A DNA stretch of 64,000 bases from Pseudodesulfovibrio nedwellii (GCF_027923765.1 NZ_AP026709.1:739501-803500), one strand, 5' to 3'. Positions 51,988 to 62,557 are shown, counted from the first letter of the stretch. The notes: generated by a model not told the origin, from the sequence alone. Numbers and translations: made by a program.

Positions 51988-54201
51988 CTAATACAATCTA
52001 TTTTCTGAAAAAATAGATCGAATACGATAATCCAAATGAGTATGCCTCTTCCCTGCCGTAGCATTGTTCAATCCGATCTGGAAGGCTCGATCCGAGCCAA
52101 TGAGCACAGCCAGTTCCCGAGCTCGTGTCAATCCAGTATACAGCAGGTTGCGTTGTAACAACATATAGTGCTGAGTCACGATAGGCATAACAACGGCGGG
52201 ATATTCACTTCCCTGCGATTTATGCACACTCACAGCATACGCCAATCCAAGCTCATCCAATTCACTGGACTCGATGTGCACAAAATTGCCGTCGAACTCA
52301 ATAAGCAATTCATGAGCATCTTCATCCACCTCAATAATCCATCCAAGGTCGCCATTAAAAACTTCCTTGTCATAATTATTTTTAAGCTGGATGACGCGAT
52401 CCCCTTCACGATACGTTACATACTTTCGCTCAAGTTCCCGCTTTCCTCCGGGAGGGTTCAGACGTTTTTGCAAGGCAATATTCAATGCTTGCGTACCAAC
52501 GTCTCCCTTGTGCATGGGAGTAAGCACCTGGATATCCCGAAGCGGGTCCAAACCGTACCGTTTGGGAATACGATCACACACGCTGTCGAGTATCAGCTTT
52601 TGCACCTTAAGTGTATTTTCCTGTGGTATCCAATAAAAATCTGCTTCCGGGGCCTGACTCGGATGCTGACGCGGAAATTGCCCATTGTTGATACGATGAG
52701 CGTTTACAACAATGAAACTTTCCTGCGCCTGCCTAAAAATATGGGTCAAAACAGCACACGGTATTTTGTGCGAATTAATCAAATCACCAAGAACATTTCC
52801 CGGCCCGACACTTGGCAACTGATTGACGTCACCGACAAGAATCAAACGGCAAGTATGCGGCAGTGCGCGCAGGATTGCCACAAACAACTGAGCGTCCACC
52901 ATACTCGCTTCATCAACGACCAGTACGTCAGCCTTGAGTTTTTGATCTTCACAATAATGAAAACCGCCGTCCGGTTGATATTGTAAAAGTCGGTGTAACG
53001 TCTTGGATGGATGTCCCGTTGCCTCGGCCATACGCTTGGCTGCTCTTCCTGTAGGCGCGGCCTGTTTAACCTTGAGACCCAGTTCTTTCAAAGTCAGCAT
53101 GATAGCCTTGGTAATAGTCGTCTTACCTGTACCGGGACCGCCAGTGATAATGAAAACCTTATTACTACATGCTTCAAACACGGCTTCCCGCTGTTCATCG
53201 GACAACGTAAAACCGAGCGTTTCCTCAACTCGTGGCAAAGTCTTGTCGATCTTTTTTCGGCTGACGGGCGTGGGATGACTAACGAGCTGATAGAGTCGCT
53301 GTGTGGATTCATTTTCATAATGATAGAAGTACATCAGATACACGGCTTCAGAAATGTTCTGCTCTGACAAATCCTCAATGCGTATCCGCTTTTTCTCTTC
53401 CAACGAATAAAGAGCCAACTCTAACTTCTCAATATCAGAGGTGTCGAGCATCCGGGCCACGTCTTCCAGCAACTTGGGCTTAGGCAAAAACAAATGCCCA
53501 CTCCGCTCGCAACTGGTGAGTATGGTATAGGCGAGAGCCGCTTCTAACCGTTGCGCACAATCATGATCGAAACCGAGCTTCATGGCCATCTGGTCCGCTG
53601 TTCGGAATCCGATCCCTCGAATTTCATAGGCCAGATCATACGGATTTTCCCGCAGCTTACGCTCCGCCTGTGCACCATAAAGATGAAATATTTTCCCTGC
53701 AAATGTGGTGGGAACATTGTGTGTCTGTAAGAAAACCAGAAGGTTCTTGATCTCCCGCTGCTTCCCCCATGACTCAATAATATCAACGAGTTTTTTCTTT
53801 GATATACCGCGCACTTTAAGAAGTTTTTCCGGGTCGTCATCTAAAATATCCAGCACCTCAATGCCGAACTCTTCCACCAATCTTGTGGCGGTTTTTTCCC
53901 CCACACCCTTGATGGAAGATTGCAGGAAACGGATAACTCCGTTCTCTGTCGCCGGACGGGTCTGTTCAAATGTAGAGACCTCAAACTGACGACCAAATTT
54001 CGGATGCATAAGCCATTTGCCGTGTAAGTCCAAAGACGCACCAGCAGCCAGTTCACCCAAGGTACCGACGATAGTCGTCTGGCCGGGTTCATTCTTCACA
54101 CTCACACGGGCAATCGTGTACCCGTTTTCTTTGTTATGATAGATGACTGTCTGCACTTCCGCGCCAGACAAGTAGGAAAGTTGATCGTCGCTCATGGACA
54201 C
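51988..54201 (-). CDS. recD2: RecD2-like DNA helicase
   Basis: A 737-residue 5'-3' helicase of the RecD2/TraA type. N-terminal HhH-like helices, then Walker A (ITGGPGTGKTTITKA), DEAS (VVDEASMVDAQL) and the C-terminal UvrD-like domain with VSVHKSQGSEYPAV and LLYTGLTRARELAVL. RecD2 lacks RecBC partners and acts in DNA repair and fork restart. It is the last gene of the dnaX-ybaB-recR-recD2 block, nine bases after recR. Confidence 0.93.
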   Translation of the reverse strand: MSMSDDQLSYLSGAEVQTVIYHNKENGYTIARVSVKNEPGQTTIVGTLGELAAGASLDLHGKWLMHPKFGRQFEVSTFEQTRPATENGVIRFLQSSIKGVGEKTATRLVEEFGIEVLDILDDDPEKLLKVRGISKKKLVDIIESWGKQREIKNLLVFLQTHNVPTTFAGKIFHLYGAQAERKLRENPYDLAYEIRGIGFRTADQMAMKLGFDHDCAQRLEAALAYTILTSCERSGHLFLPKPKLLEDVARMLDTSDIEKLELALYSLEEKKRIRIEDLSEQNISEAVYLMYFYHYENESTQRLYQLVSHPTPVSRKKIDKTLPRVEETLGFTLSDEQREAVFEACSNKVFIITGGPGTGKTTITKAIMLTLKELGLKVKQAAPTGRAAKRMAEATGHPSKTLHRLLQYQPDGGFHYCEDQKLKADVLVVDEASMVDAQLFVAILRALPHTCRLILVGDVNQLPSVGPGNVLGDLINSHKIPCAVLTHIFRQAQESFIVVNAHRINNGQFPRQHPSQAPEADFYWIPQENTLKVQKLILDSVCDRIPKRYGLDPLRDIQVLTPMHKGDVGTQALNIALQKRLNPPGGKRELERKYVTYREGDRVIQLKNNYDKEVFNGDLGWIIEVDEDAHELLIEFDGNFVHIESSELDELGLAYAVSVHKSQGSEYPAVVMPIVTQHYMLLQRNLLYTGLTRARELAVLIGSDRAFQIGLNNATAGKRHTHLDYRIRSIFSENRLY

Positions 54202-54210
54202 TCTTTTCGG

Positions 54211-54816
54211 CTACACTTTTTGCCGGTGAACGAGAGACTGCTTAAGCGTCTCCTTGTCCATAAATTTGACTTCCGCGCCAATGGGTATGCCTTGCGCCAA
54301 ACGGCTCACAGACACTTCAGGAAATTCGGACTCCACCAGATTTTTTACATAGGAAGCGGTTGCCTCAGCATCCAAGGTGGCACCAAGGGCCAGAATCAAT
54401 TCGGATATTTCACCTGTAGACAACCGACGACGGAGTCGGTCCACTTCCAGATGCCCCGGTTCAACCCCGTCCAGCGGCGACAACAAGCCGCCGAGGACAA
54501 GATATTTCCCACGATAAATGCCCATCTCTTCCATGGCGAGAAGCGCATCCCATTCTGGCACGAGACACAGTTGAACTGATTCTCGAGATGGATCGGCACA
54601 GATGGAACAGGGGCTGGATTCCGCCAGACAGGCACAGTCGTCGCACAGACAAAGTCGTTCACGAAGATCGACAATAGACTGCCCTACTCCCCGCGCCTTT
54701 TCCCCTGGCATCTTGAGTAATGTCAAAGCAATACGTAAGGCCGACTTAGGCCCGATACCGGGCAGGCTGGAAAGCTGGTCGACCACATCCTTGAGTGGTC
54801 CAGGAAGATTCTGCAA
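54211..54816 (-). CDS. recR: Recombination mediator RecR
   Basis: A 201-residue protein that loads RecA with RecF/RecO at gaps. The helix-hairpin-helix (LSSLPGIGPKSALRIALTLL), the zinc finger CLCDDCACLAESSPCSIC and the Toprim domain (CLVPEWDALLAMEEMGIYRGKYLVLGG, LALGATLDAEATASYV) are all present. It is in the usual operon with dnaX and ybaB, eight bases after ybaB. Confidence 0.96.
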   Translation of the reverse strand: MQNLPGPLKDVVDQLSSLPGIGPKSALRIALTLLKMPGEKARGVGQSIVDLRERLCLCDDCACLAESSPCSICADPSRESVQLCLVPEWDALLAMEEMGIYRGKYLVLGGLLSPLDGVEPGHLEVDRLRRRLSTGEISELILALGATLDAEATASYVKNLVESEFPEVSVSRLAQGIPIGAEVKFMDKETLKQSLVHRQKV

Positions 54817-54824
54817 ATCAGCTC

Positions 54825-55136
54825 CTAAAACATGCCGGGGATATTCATACCGCCGGTAATGCCCTTCATTTCTTCTTCCATCATTTCCTTGGACTTCTTG
54901 ATAGCCTCATTGACGGCGGTCATAACGAGATCCTGAAGCATTTCCACATCACCAGCTTCCATGACGGAATCTTCGATAAGTACTTCGACGACTTCCTGTG
55001 CACCAGAAACCTTAACCTTGACCATGCCTCCACCGCTGGATGCATCGACAATCTTCGCTTTCAGGCCTTCCTGAGTCTCAGACATCTTGCGCTGCATGAT
55101 CTGAGCCTGACGAATCATTTCATTCATACCTTTCAT
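54825..55136 (-). CDS. YbaB/EbfC family nucleoid-associated protein
   Basis: A 103-residue dimeric DNA-binding protein. MKGMNEMIRQAQIMQRKMSETQEGLKAKIVDASSGGGMVKVKVSGAQEVVEVLIED is the family core. It sits between dnaX and recR as in most bacteria, with a ribosome site GAGGAGAA. Confidence 0.95.
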   Translation of the reverse strand: MKGMNEMIRQAQIMQRKMSETQEGLKAKIVDASSGGGMVKVKVSGAQEVVEVLIEDSVMEAGDVEMLQDLVMTAVNEAIKKSKEMMEEEMKGITGGMNIPGMF

Positions 55137-55160
55137 TATATTCTCCTCAATATTATTCGT

Positions 55161-57002
55161 TTATTGTTTTCGAGCACTTACCGAAATAATCTGAGCACCA
55201 AACGTTTCAATAATTTTATTGACGGCCGGATTATTTTCGGCATCTTCCATGAGTTGTTTATCCGATTTAGGCACGATAATATTGCCTGTTTCAACCCGAA
55301 CCTCAACCCCTGGATCAAAATATTCTTTCGTGAGTGATTCAAGCGCGTTAAACGTATTCTTTTCCGTCAATTGACCACATAACGTCTTAGAACGACACGT
55401 CACGACCAACTCATTATTCGCAAGTTCACCCTTTGTCAGGTGCAACATGCTCACCTTAACACCAGCCTGCCCATTTCGCTCTTCCACAAAGGAAAGAAAT
55501 CCTTTCCAACTTTTGGGACCTGATGACGTGACTGAAACCGACACCGATGGAGTCACTGTTTCAGCCATGGGCGCAGCATCAGACGGCATCACCGCCGCTG
55601 GCTCAGGCTCCTTTGGCGCTGCCGGAGAAGCCGGTGGTTCGGCTACCCGAGCAGTTGCTGCCTGCGGAGTCGTTTGGCGAGATGGCATTTGAGGCCTTTG
55701 TTGTGCCTGTTGTGGAGCCTGCAGCCGGGATTGTTGCATGGACTGCGACGCCTGAGGCTGAGAAAAACGCTGACCATTACCAGAAGCGCCTCCCTGTCCC
55801 TGCCGATATCCTGTGCCGGGACCACCTTGCATTCCACCAGAACCGCCAGTGGGACGCTGAGGCGTATTGGAAGCCGGAGCCTGTGCAGACACGGATTCAA
55901 GACGAATCAATTCGGGAAGACTGGTCAAATTCAACAACAACAATTCCAACGCCAAAGCCGGTTCCAGACTGGTCATAACCTTGCGTTGACCGTCCAATGT
56001 CATCTGCCAGCACGCATGAATATGCGCGGGTTCGAATTTTCCAGCCCAGTCCATCCAACTAGTAGCTTCTTCGCCGGACAAACCGAGAAGCGGCAAAGCC
56101 TCTTCTCCCGCCTGTCTGAGTAAAAACATGTTACGCCAGCAGTTAGTCAACTCACGCAAGAAGAATCCGAGATCAAGTCCCTGATCAAGCACCTGACGAA
56201 GTACGTATCCGACAGAAACAAGATTGCGAGAGTGCATAGCCTCCATCAGGCCGAAGAAAACATCCTGACCGGCCAGACCAAGAAAGCCGCGCACATCCTC
56301 TTCCTTGAGCACATCTTCACCCATAGCGAGAGCCTGCCCCAACAAAGACATGGAGTCGCGTACACTTCCAGCTCCACGCTTGGCGATGATCTGTAATGCG
56401 CCGGGTTCAAACTGCAACCCTTCCAGATTCATTATTTTTTCTAGATGATTCACCAGTTCGGACTGAGTCAGCATCTTAAAGGTATAATGCTGGCAACGGC
56501 TAATAATTGTTGCCGGGAATTTATGATGCTCAGTTGTCGCCAAAATAAATGTGGCTCGCGGCGGCGGCTCTTCCAACGTCTTGAGAAGCGCGTTAAACGC
56601 CTCTTTGGTGAGCATGTGCGCCTCATCGATGATGAAAACCTTGTAACGGCATTCTATCGGTGCATAGCCTATATCTTCTTTCAACCGACGAGCATCATCA
56701 ATACCACGATTGGATGCGCCATCGATTTCAATAACATCCACAGCCACACCAGCAGTGATCTGTTTGCAATTCGAACACTCATTGCACGGCTCCCCGGTGG
56801 GAGCATTCACACAGTTCAATGCCTTGGCAAAAATACGGGCAATCGTCGTCTTACCCACCCCACGCGTGCCCGAAAAGAGATAGGCAGGCGCAATCTTGTC
56901 CTGAGCGGCTGCCCGGGAAAGAATGGATTTAATCGCTTTTTGTCCGGCAACGTCTTCAAATGTCTGGGGACGATACTTTGCTGTGAGGTTCGATGTACTC
57001 AT
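55161..57002 (-). CDS. dnaX: DNA polymerase III subunits gamma/tau
   Basis: A 613-residue clamp-loader ATPase. Walker A (FSGTRGVGKTTIARIFAK), zinc Cys (NCVNAPTGEPCNECSNC), Walker B (VFIIDEAHML) and the sensor 2 region are present. A Gln/Pro/Gly-rich linker (about residues 370-470) leads to the tau C-terminal domain. I did not see a clear A-rich slippery stretch in the linker, so a gamma form by frameshift is not supported. First gene of the replication/recombination block. Confidence 0.95.
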   Translation of the reverse strand: MSTSNLTAKYRPQTFEDVAGQKAIKSILSRAAAQDKIAPAYLFSGTRGVGKTTIARIFAKALNCVNAPTGEPCNECSNCKQITAGVAVDVIEIDGASNRGIDDARRLKEDIGYAPIECRYKVFIIDEAHMLTKEAFNALLKTLEEPPPRATFILATTEHHKFPATIISRCQHYTFKMLTQSELVNHLEKIMNLEGLQFEPGALQIIAKRGAGSVRDSMSLLGQALAMGEDVLKEEDVRGFLGLAGQDVFFGLMEAMHSRNLVSVGYVLRQVLDQGLDLGFFLRELTNCWRNMFLLRQAGEEALPLLGLSGEEATSWMDWAGKFEPAHIHACWQMTLDGQRKVMTSLEPALALELLLLNLTSLPELIRLESVSAQAPASNTPQRPTGGSGGMQGGPGTGYRQGQGGASGNGQRFSQPQASQSMQQSRLQAPQQAQQRPQMPSRQTTPQAATARVAEPPASPAAPKEPEPAAVMPSDAAPMAETVTPSVSVSVTSSGPKSWKGFLSFVEERNGQAGVKVSMLHLTKGELANNELVVTCRSKTLCGQLTEKNTFNALESLTKEYFDPGVEVRVETGNIIVPKSDKQLMEDAENNPAVNKIIETFGAQIISVSARKQ

Positions 57003-57190
57003 TGGTATGCCTGATGCTTGAACGCGAAATTTATACTCGCCTGATAAAACAGAAGAAAAACGGTGAAGCCCGATATTCCGCGTCGAATTTCACCATTAAT
57101 ATCAGATGATGGTCCGACTTTCTAGACTTTCTATCAACCCAGTTTTCAATCACACCGCGTCAATGTGTTTTCTTTCATGGATATGGACAT

Positions 57191-57235
57191 AAAAAATCAA
57201 CCCTTTGCGTACACGATTGAACACAAGGGGTTGAT
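57191..57235 (-). terminator. Terminator of the ilvE gene
   Basis: On the minus strand ATCAACCCCTTGTG pairs with CGCAAAGGGTTGAT (one G-U or mismatch) and is followed by TTTTTTATG. It lies 40 bases after the ilvE stop. Confidence 0.75.
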
Positions 57236-57276
57236 TGATATTTCAAGACAACACGTTTTTCACGCGTTTCTCTTCA

Positions 57277-58200
57277 TTAAATTGAATAACGATGAAGCCA
57301 ATGTTCGTAATCCGGATTCTCACCTTTGACTATCTTGAAGTATTCAGTCTGTAGCATCATAGCCACAGGCCCGGCCTTGCCTTCGCCAATCTGACGATGG
57401 TCAATGGAACTGATGGGAGTCAACTCAGCCGCAGTGCCAGTGAAGAAAACTTCGTCGGCCACGTACAACATATCACGGGTCATCGGCTCTTCGCGAACCT
57501 CGTAACCAAGATCATTTGCCAGGGCGATGATGGAATTACGAGTCAATCCACCCAGAACGCCATCAGAATGCGGGGTATAGATAACGTCATCTACTACCAT
57601 GAAAATATTCTCGCCGGAACCTTCAGACACATGGCCTGTTGTATCAAGCAGAATAGCTTCATCGTATCCGTCAGCCACGGCTTCGGTCTTCGCAAGCACA
57701 GAGTTCACATAGTTGCCGCATGCTTTGGACTTGGTCATCATGACATTAACGTGATGGCGATTGAAAGAACTACATTTGACCGCAATACCTTTTTCCAATG
57801 CATCATCACCAAGATACGCGCCCCATGGCCAAGTAGCTATGATGGTACGAATCGGATTATCACCGGGATGCACACCCATGGCACCGTCACCGATAAAAAC
57901 CAGAGGACGGACATAGGCTCCGGCCAACTTGTTTCGCTTCAGGGTATCAATGGCAGCATCGGTCAATTCTTCTGCAGTATACGGAACCTTGATGCCCAAT
58001 ATCTTGGCAGAATTAATCAGACGAACCATATGTTCATCAAGTCGGAAGACTTCAGAAGAACCGTCCGCGCACTCATACGCACGAATGCCTTCAAAAACGC
58101 CCGCACCGTAATGAAGGGTGTGAGTCAGGACATGAACATTTGCCTCGTCCCAGGGGACCTGTTTGCCGTCAAACCAGATGGTTTCGGATTTCTGGACCAT
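57277..58200 (-). CDS. ilvE: Branched-chain amino acid aminotransferase
   Basis: A 307-residue PLP enzyme that interconverts Val, Leu and Ile with their 2-oxoacids. IWFDGKQVPWDEANVHVLTHTLHYGAGVFEGIRAYE, the PLP-Lys region MTKSKACGNYVNSVLAK, LLDTTGHVSEGSGENIFMV and the C-terminal SIDHRQIGEGKAGPVAMMLQ are typical of IlvE class IV. The ATG at 58200 follows GGAGAT; a longer frame from 58230 has no ribosome site. Confidence 0.94.
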   Translation of the reverse strand: MVQKSETIWFDGKQVPWDEANVHVLTHTLHYGAGVFEGIRAYECADGSSEVFRLDEHMVRLINSAKILGIKVPYTAEELTDAAIDTLKRNKLAGAYVRPLVFIGDGAMGVHPGDNPIRTIIATWPWGAYLGDDALEKGIAVKCSSFNRHHVNVMMTKSKACGNYVNSVLAKTEAVADGYDEAILLDTTGHVSEGSGENIFMVVDDVIYTPHSDGVLGGLTRNSIIALANDLGYEVREEPMTRDMLYVADEVFFTGTAAELTPISSIDHRQIGEGKAGPVAMMLQTEYFKIVKGENPDYEHWLHRYSI

Positions 58201-58419
58201 TGATGATCTCCTTATTGTATTGCGGCACACTCGCCGATCTATTCTTGAGTTGAATATGGACGCTAAAAAAAACTCCTACATAGGTCAAGATACTAAAGCG
58301 AACCATTTGAGCATGGAACATTGATTGCCAGACAATTACAGCCATTTTCATTTTGACAGTGCAGTAAGTGGAGAGTAAGAAATCTGGATTGAACTATTAT
58401 ATTTTAGGAGTTTTACGTC

Positions 58420-59631
58420 ATGTCCAAGTTCGCTAGAGTCGATAGACTGCCCCCGTATGTTTTTGCTCAGGTCAACGAATTGAAAATGAAGATGCGCCAC
58501 GCGGGCGCGGATATCATTGACCTCGGCATGGGCAACCCTGATGTGCCCACCCCCAAGCCCATCCTCGACAAACTGACTGACGCGGCGCACAAGGCCGGTA
58601 ACTCCAAGTATTCAGCGTCGAAAGGCATCAAGGGTTTGCGCCACGGAATCCGTGATTGGTACTACCGTCGCTATAATGTTTCTCTGGACGCCGACCGCGA
58701 AGTCTGTGTCACCATGGGAGCCAAGGAAGGCTTGGCCCACCTTGCGCTGGCCATGCTTTCCCCCGGTGATGTCGTCCTGGCACCAGACCCAGCCTACCCG
58801 ATTCACCCGTATGCCTCCATCATTGCAGGTGCAGATGTCCGCCGTGTTCCCATCGGTCCTGGTCAGGATTTCTTCGAGAATCTGGAAACTGCGGTTTCAC
58901 ACACATGGCCCAAGCCCAAGTTGTTGATCATCAATTTCCCGCACAACCCGACCACTCAATGCGTGGACTTGAGCTTTTTCCAACGTATCGTTGATTTCGC
59001 CAAAGAACATGCCCTCTACGTCATTCATGACTTCGCCTATGCGGATTTCGTATTCGACGGTTACGAAGCCCCCAGCTTCATGCAGGCCGAAGGCGCTCGT
59101 GACGTAGGTGTCGAATTCTTCTCCATGACCAAAAGTTATTCCATGGCTGGCATGCGTGTTGGTTACTGCGTCGGCAACCCGGAAATGGTCAATGCACTGA
59201 CCCGCATCAAGAGTTACCTCGACTACGGTATTTATCAGCCCATTCAGATCGCTGCCGCTTGTGCCCTCAACGGCGACCTCGAAGATGATCCCAAATTCAC
59301 ACAGGACGATATGGACGCATCGGTCAAAGAAATCATGGCCGTATATGAAGATCGCCGTAACGCCCTTTGCGAAGGCCTCAATCGCATCGGCTGGGACGTG
59401 ACACCACCTAAGGCAACCATGTTCTTATGGGCTGCCATCCCGGATGAATTCAAAAAAATGGGATCAGTTGAATTTTCCAAAATGCTCTTGCAAGAAGCAG
59501 AAGTCGCAGTCTCTCCCGGTCTTGGTTTCGGCCAATACGGTGACGACCATGTCCGCTTCAGCTTTGTCGAAAATCGACACCGCACGAACCAGGCAGTCCG
59601 CAACCTGCGCAAATTCTTCGCAAAGGGGTAA
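58420..59631 (+). CDS. Class I/II aminotransferase (aspartate/alanine type)
   Basis: A 403-residue PLP enzyme. The N-terminus [41 protein letters not shown] and the PLP lysine in [20 protein letters not shown] fit the AlaC/AspC-like branch often found with hom. It may make aspartate or alanine; the exact substrate is not readable. TTTTAGGAG precedes the start. It starts an operon running to the ApgM-like gene and the thioesterase. Confidence 0.9.
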   Translation: MSKFARVDRLPPYVFAQVNELKMKMRHAGADIIDLGMGNPDVPTPKPILDKLTDAAHKAGNSKYSASKGIKGLRHGIRDWYYRRYNVSLDADREVCVTMGAKEGLAHLALAMLSPGDVVLAPDPAYPIHPYASIIAGADVRRVPIGPGQDFFENLETAVSHTWPKPKLLIINFPHNPTTQCVDLSFFQRIVDFAKEHALYVIHDFAYADFVFDGYEAPSFMQAEGARDVGVEFFSMTKSYSMAGMRVGYCVGNPEMVNALTRIKSYLDYGIYQPIQIAAACALNGDLEDDPKFTQDDMDASVKEIMAVYEDRRNALCEGLNRIGWDVTPPKATMFLWAAIPDEFKKMGSVEFSKMLLQEAEVAVSPGLGFGQYGDDHVRFSFVENRHRTNQAVRNLRKFFAKG

Positions 59632-59633
59632 GT

Positions 59634-60932
59634 ATGGACGTTATAAAACTCGGCCTTGGCGGTTTCGGCACTGTCGGCTCTGGTCTAGCAAAAATTCTGG
59701 ACAGCAATGCTCAACGCATTGAAAAAAGAATCGGCAAACGCATTGAAATTAGATCCGTACTCGTACGTGATCTAACCAAGAAACGTGCTTTTGATCCGGG
59801 TCCGAACGTCACTTTTACCGATGACCTTAATGTATTGGTCAACGATCCTGATATTGACATCATCGTTGAACTCATGGGTGGTCTCGACACAGCGAAAGAC
59901 TTGGTACTCAAGGCTTTTGCCGCAGGCAAACATGTCGTCACAGCCAACAAACATCTTCTGGCCGAACACGGGCTGGAGCTTTTCGATGCAGCCCGGGATC
60001 ACTCCACGGGCCTCATGTTCGAAGCCAGTTGTGCCGGTGGGATTCCTATTGTCCAGACTTTGAAAGAAAGTCTGGCTGGTGATGAAATCACACAAATGCT
60101 CGGTATCATGAACGGCACAGCCAACTACATCCTGTCCGAAATGACCACCAAGGGGCTGGATTTTGAAACAGCTCTGGCTGATGCTCAGGATCTTGGATAT
60201 GCCGAGGCTGATCCGACGTTCGACATTGAAGGTTTCGACACTGCTCACAAACTTTGCGTACTTATTCGCATGGCCTATGGCGTAGACTATCCATTGAATG
60301 AAATCCCCATTCAGGGAATTACCGGGGTTACCCCCATGGACATTCAATTCGCTCGCGAATTCGGTTACCGCATCAAGTTGCTGGCCCATGTCATGGATGT
60401 GGACGGCAAGCTGGAAGCGGGTGTCCATCCAGCTCTGGTACCATATACCTATTTGTTGGCTCGTGTTGGCGGCAACTATAACGCCGTTCGACTGAAAGGC
60501 AACGCAGTGGGGCCAATCATGCTGCACGGCCAAGGGGCTGGAGATCTGCCCACAGGCAGTGCTGTGCTGGCAGACATCATGAACGTCGTCCGTAATGTTG
60601 GTGAGGGATGCCCTGCTCCAGACAATACCGGCTTTAGAAATCAGCCCCTTACAAAGGCGAACATTCTCCCTCCAGAAGACTCCGAGTCCAAGTATTACTT
60701 CCGTTTCACCGTTGCTGATCGCACTGGTGTTATGGCCGCCATCACCAAATCCATGGCGACTCACGGCATTTCCATTGCGCAGGCTGTGCAAAAAGGTGAA
60801 GCCGGAGCTGAAGGTGTACCCTTGGTGATCGTGAGTCATGAGACCCCTGCCAAAGCTGTAGCCGCAATGATTGAAGAAATGGACGCCATGGATTTCACAG
60901 TCGAACCCTGCGTCAAATTCAGGATACTTTAG
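59634..60932 (+). CDS. hom: Homoserine dehydrogenase
   Basis: A 432-residue NAD(P)-dependent enzyme converting aspartate semialdehyde to homoserine. GLGGFGTVGSGLAKIL is the nucleotide fold, SCAGGIPIVQTLKESLAGDEITQMLGIMNGTANYILSEM is the catalytic signature and a C-terminal ACT domain (about 355-432; YYFRFTVADRTGVMAAITKSMATHGISIAQAVQKG) implies feedback by threonine. It starts two bases after the aminotransferase stop. Confidence 0.96.
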   Translation: MDVIKLGLGGFGTVGSGLAKILDSNAQRIEKRIGKRIEIRSVLVRDLTKKRAFDPGPNVTFTDDLNVLVNDPDIDIIVELMGGLDTAKDLVLKAFAAGKHVVTANKHLLAEHGLELFDAARDHSTGLMFEASCAGGIPIVQTLKESLAGDEITQMLGIMNGTANYILSEMTTKGLDFETALADAQDLGYAEADPTFDIEGFDTAHKLCVLIRMAYGVDYPLNEIPIQGITGVTPMDIQFAREFGYRIKLLAHVMDVDGKLEAGVHPALVPYTYLLARVGGNYNAVRLKGNAVGPIMLHGQGAGDLPTGSAVLADIMNVVRNVGEGCPAPDNTGFRNQPLTKANILPPEDSESKYYFRFTVADRTGVMAAITKSMATHGISIAQAVQKGEAGAEGVPLVIVSHETPAKAVAAMIEEMDAMDFTVEPCVKFRIL

Positions 60933-60941
60933 AGATATATA

Positions 60942-62138
60942 ATGAAAATACTGTACCTTATAGCTGACGGAATGGGTGGTTGGCCGCTGGATAAACTCGG
61001 CGGCAAAACCACCATGGAAGCAGCGCATACACCCAACATGGACGCACTGGCCAAAACCGGCATAATCGGTCGCGCCCAGACTGTGCCTGAGGGCATGCCC
61101 CCCGGCTCCGATGTAGCGAACATGTCCTTGCTCGGCTTTGATCCTGCCACCTATCACACTGGCCGCGGTCCTATCGAAGCTGCCGCTCAGGGACTTGAGC
61201 TTGGAGCGGACGATCTGGTCTGGCGATTGAATCTGGTTACTGTTTCCAAACTGACCATCGATGGGTACATGCGTGACTACTCGTCAGGCCACATCTCCAC
61301 TGATATTTCGAGACCCATAGTAGAAACGTTGCAGGAAAAACTCGGCGACGACTCCTATACTTTCTATCCCGGAATCCAATACCGCCACCTGCTGGTACAA
61401 AAAGACGGCGCTCTCACTGAAGACGCCGATCTACTCATCAGCCCTCCCCACGACATAACAGACAAATCCATCAAGCCGGATTTGCGAGTCTTTTCCCGTA
61501 GCCCATTCCTGTGGGATCTCGTATTCGAGGCCAAAGACATTCTCGAGGACCGATCAATAAACATGTCCATGGCGAATTCCATCTGGCCATGGGGTCAAGG
61601 CCGCCCGCTCAACCTACCGAATTTCAAAGAGACATCCGGCATGAAAGGTGCGGTCATTTCTGCTGTGGACCTAATTAAAGGACTAGGCAATGCTTCCGGT
61701 ATGGATGTTATTGATGTGGAGGGTGCAACTGGCCTGTTGGAGACAAATTATCAGGGCAAAGTTGATGCAGCTCTCACATTCCTCGAAGATAATGACTTCG
61801 TATTCGTTCATTTGGAAGGTCCTGATGAATGCGGTCACGGAGGCAGCGCCAAAGACAAAGTGGAGGCAATCAGCCGGTTCGATGCACGTGTAGTCGCTCC
61901 CCTACGGGAAGCACTCAAGGACCAAGAAACCGCGTGGATCATTACTTGTGATCACTTCACACCCATTGTTGAACGCACACATACTATGGATGCCGTGCCC
62001 TTCATTCTCAACGGCCCCGGATGCGATGCGTCAGGCATTGAGTCATTCAGTGAACAGTCAGCGGATTCTACTGGCCTAAAACTGGAAAAGGGCCACGAGC
62101 TTCTTTCATTCGCACTGAAAACATTCGGATTGAAATAA
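60942..62138 (+). CDS. ApgM-family protein, probable alternative homoserine kinase
   Basis: A 398-residue member of the alkaline-phosphatase superfamily annotated as cofactor-independent phosphoglycerate mutase (ADGMGGWPLDKLGGKTTMEAAHTPNMDALAKTG, GSDVANMSLLGFDP, VHLEGPDECGHGG). It sits nine bases after hom. From memory, ApgM-like genes beside hom in Desulfovibrio have been shown by genetics to supply homoserine kinase, so a ThrB2-like role is more likely than glycolysis. It overlaps the thioesterase start by one base. Confidence 0.85.
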   Translation: MKILYLIADGMGGWPLDKLGGKTTMEAAHTPNMDALAKTGIIGRAQTVPEGMPPGSDVANMSLLGFDPATYHTGRGPIEAAAQGLELGADDLVWRLNLVTVSKLTIDGYMRDYSSGHISTDISRPIVETLQEKLGDDSYTFYPGIQYRHLLVQKDGALTEDADLLISPPHDITDKSIKPDLRVFSRSPFLWDLVFEAKDILEDRSINMSMANSIWPWGQGRPLNLPNFKETSGMKGAVISAVDLIKGLGNASGMDVIDVEGATGLLETNYQGKVDAALTFLEDNDFVFVHLEGPDECGHGGSAKDKVEAISRFDARVVAPLREALKDQETAWIITCDHFTPIVERTHTMDAVPFILNGPGCDASGIESFSEQSADSTGLKLEKGHELLSFALKTFGLK

Positions 62139-62557
62139 TGGCGCGCAAATCAGATTTTCCCGCGTGTGACAGTTGGTATTCACACTTCATTTCCTATGGT
62201 GAAACTGATGCCATGGGTGTAGTATATCACGCTGAATATCTTCATCTTTTTGAACGATCTCGAAGTAAGCTCATCAGAGAATCAGGCATGAGTTACGCTG
62301 AGACAGAACGTCGAGGTATAATGTTGCCTGTCCGTGAGGCACAATGCCGATACCGCGTACCCATCAGGTATGATGAAGAAATTTATATCCATGTAGGCAT
62401 CGAAAAATGGGGCCGAGCTTCAGTCGATTTCATTTATGAAATCTGGAATCGGGAAAAGACCACACTCCATTCAACCGGCAAGACAAGTCACGCCTGCGTT
62501 AACCTGGAAGGAAAACCAGTGCGTGTCCCTGACTGGCTCAAAAACCTTTTCTTATAA
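62138..62557 (+). CDS. Acyl-CoA thioesterase, YbgC/4HBT family
   Basis: A 139-residue hotdog-fold enzyme. The catalytic region YGETDAMGVVYHAEYLHLFERSRSKLIRESG is the 4-hydroxybenzoyl-CoA/YbgC signature. It shares a base with the upstream stop, so translation is coupled. The substrate is unknown. Confidence 0.92.
   Translation: MARKSDFPACDSWYSHFISYGETDAMGVVYHAEYLHLFERSRSKLIRESGMSYAETERRGIMLPVREAQCRYRVPIRYDEEIYIHVGIEKWGRASVDFIYEIWNREKTTLHSTGKTSHACVNLEGKPVRVPDWLKNLFL

Noticed and set aside
59772-61157. Long open frame on the minus strand across hom and the ApgM-like gene
   Set aside because: It is antisense to two well-supported genes and its product has no family features.
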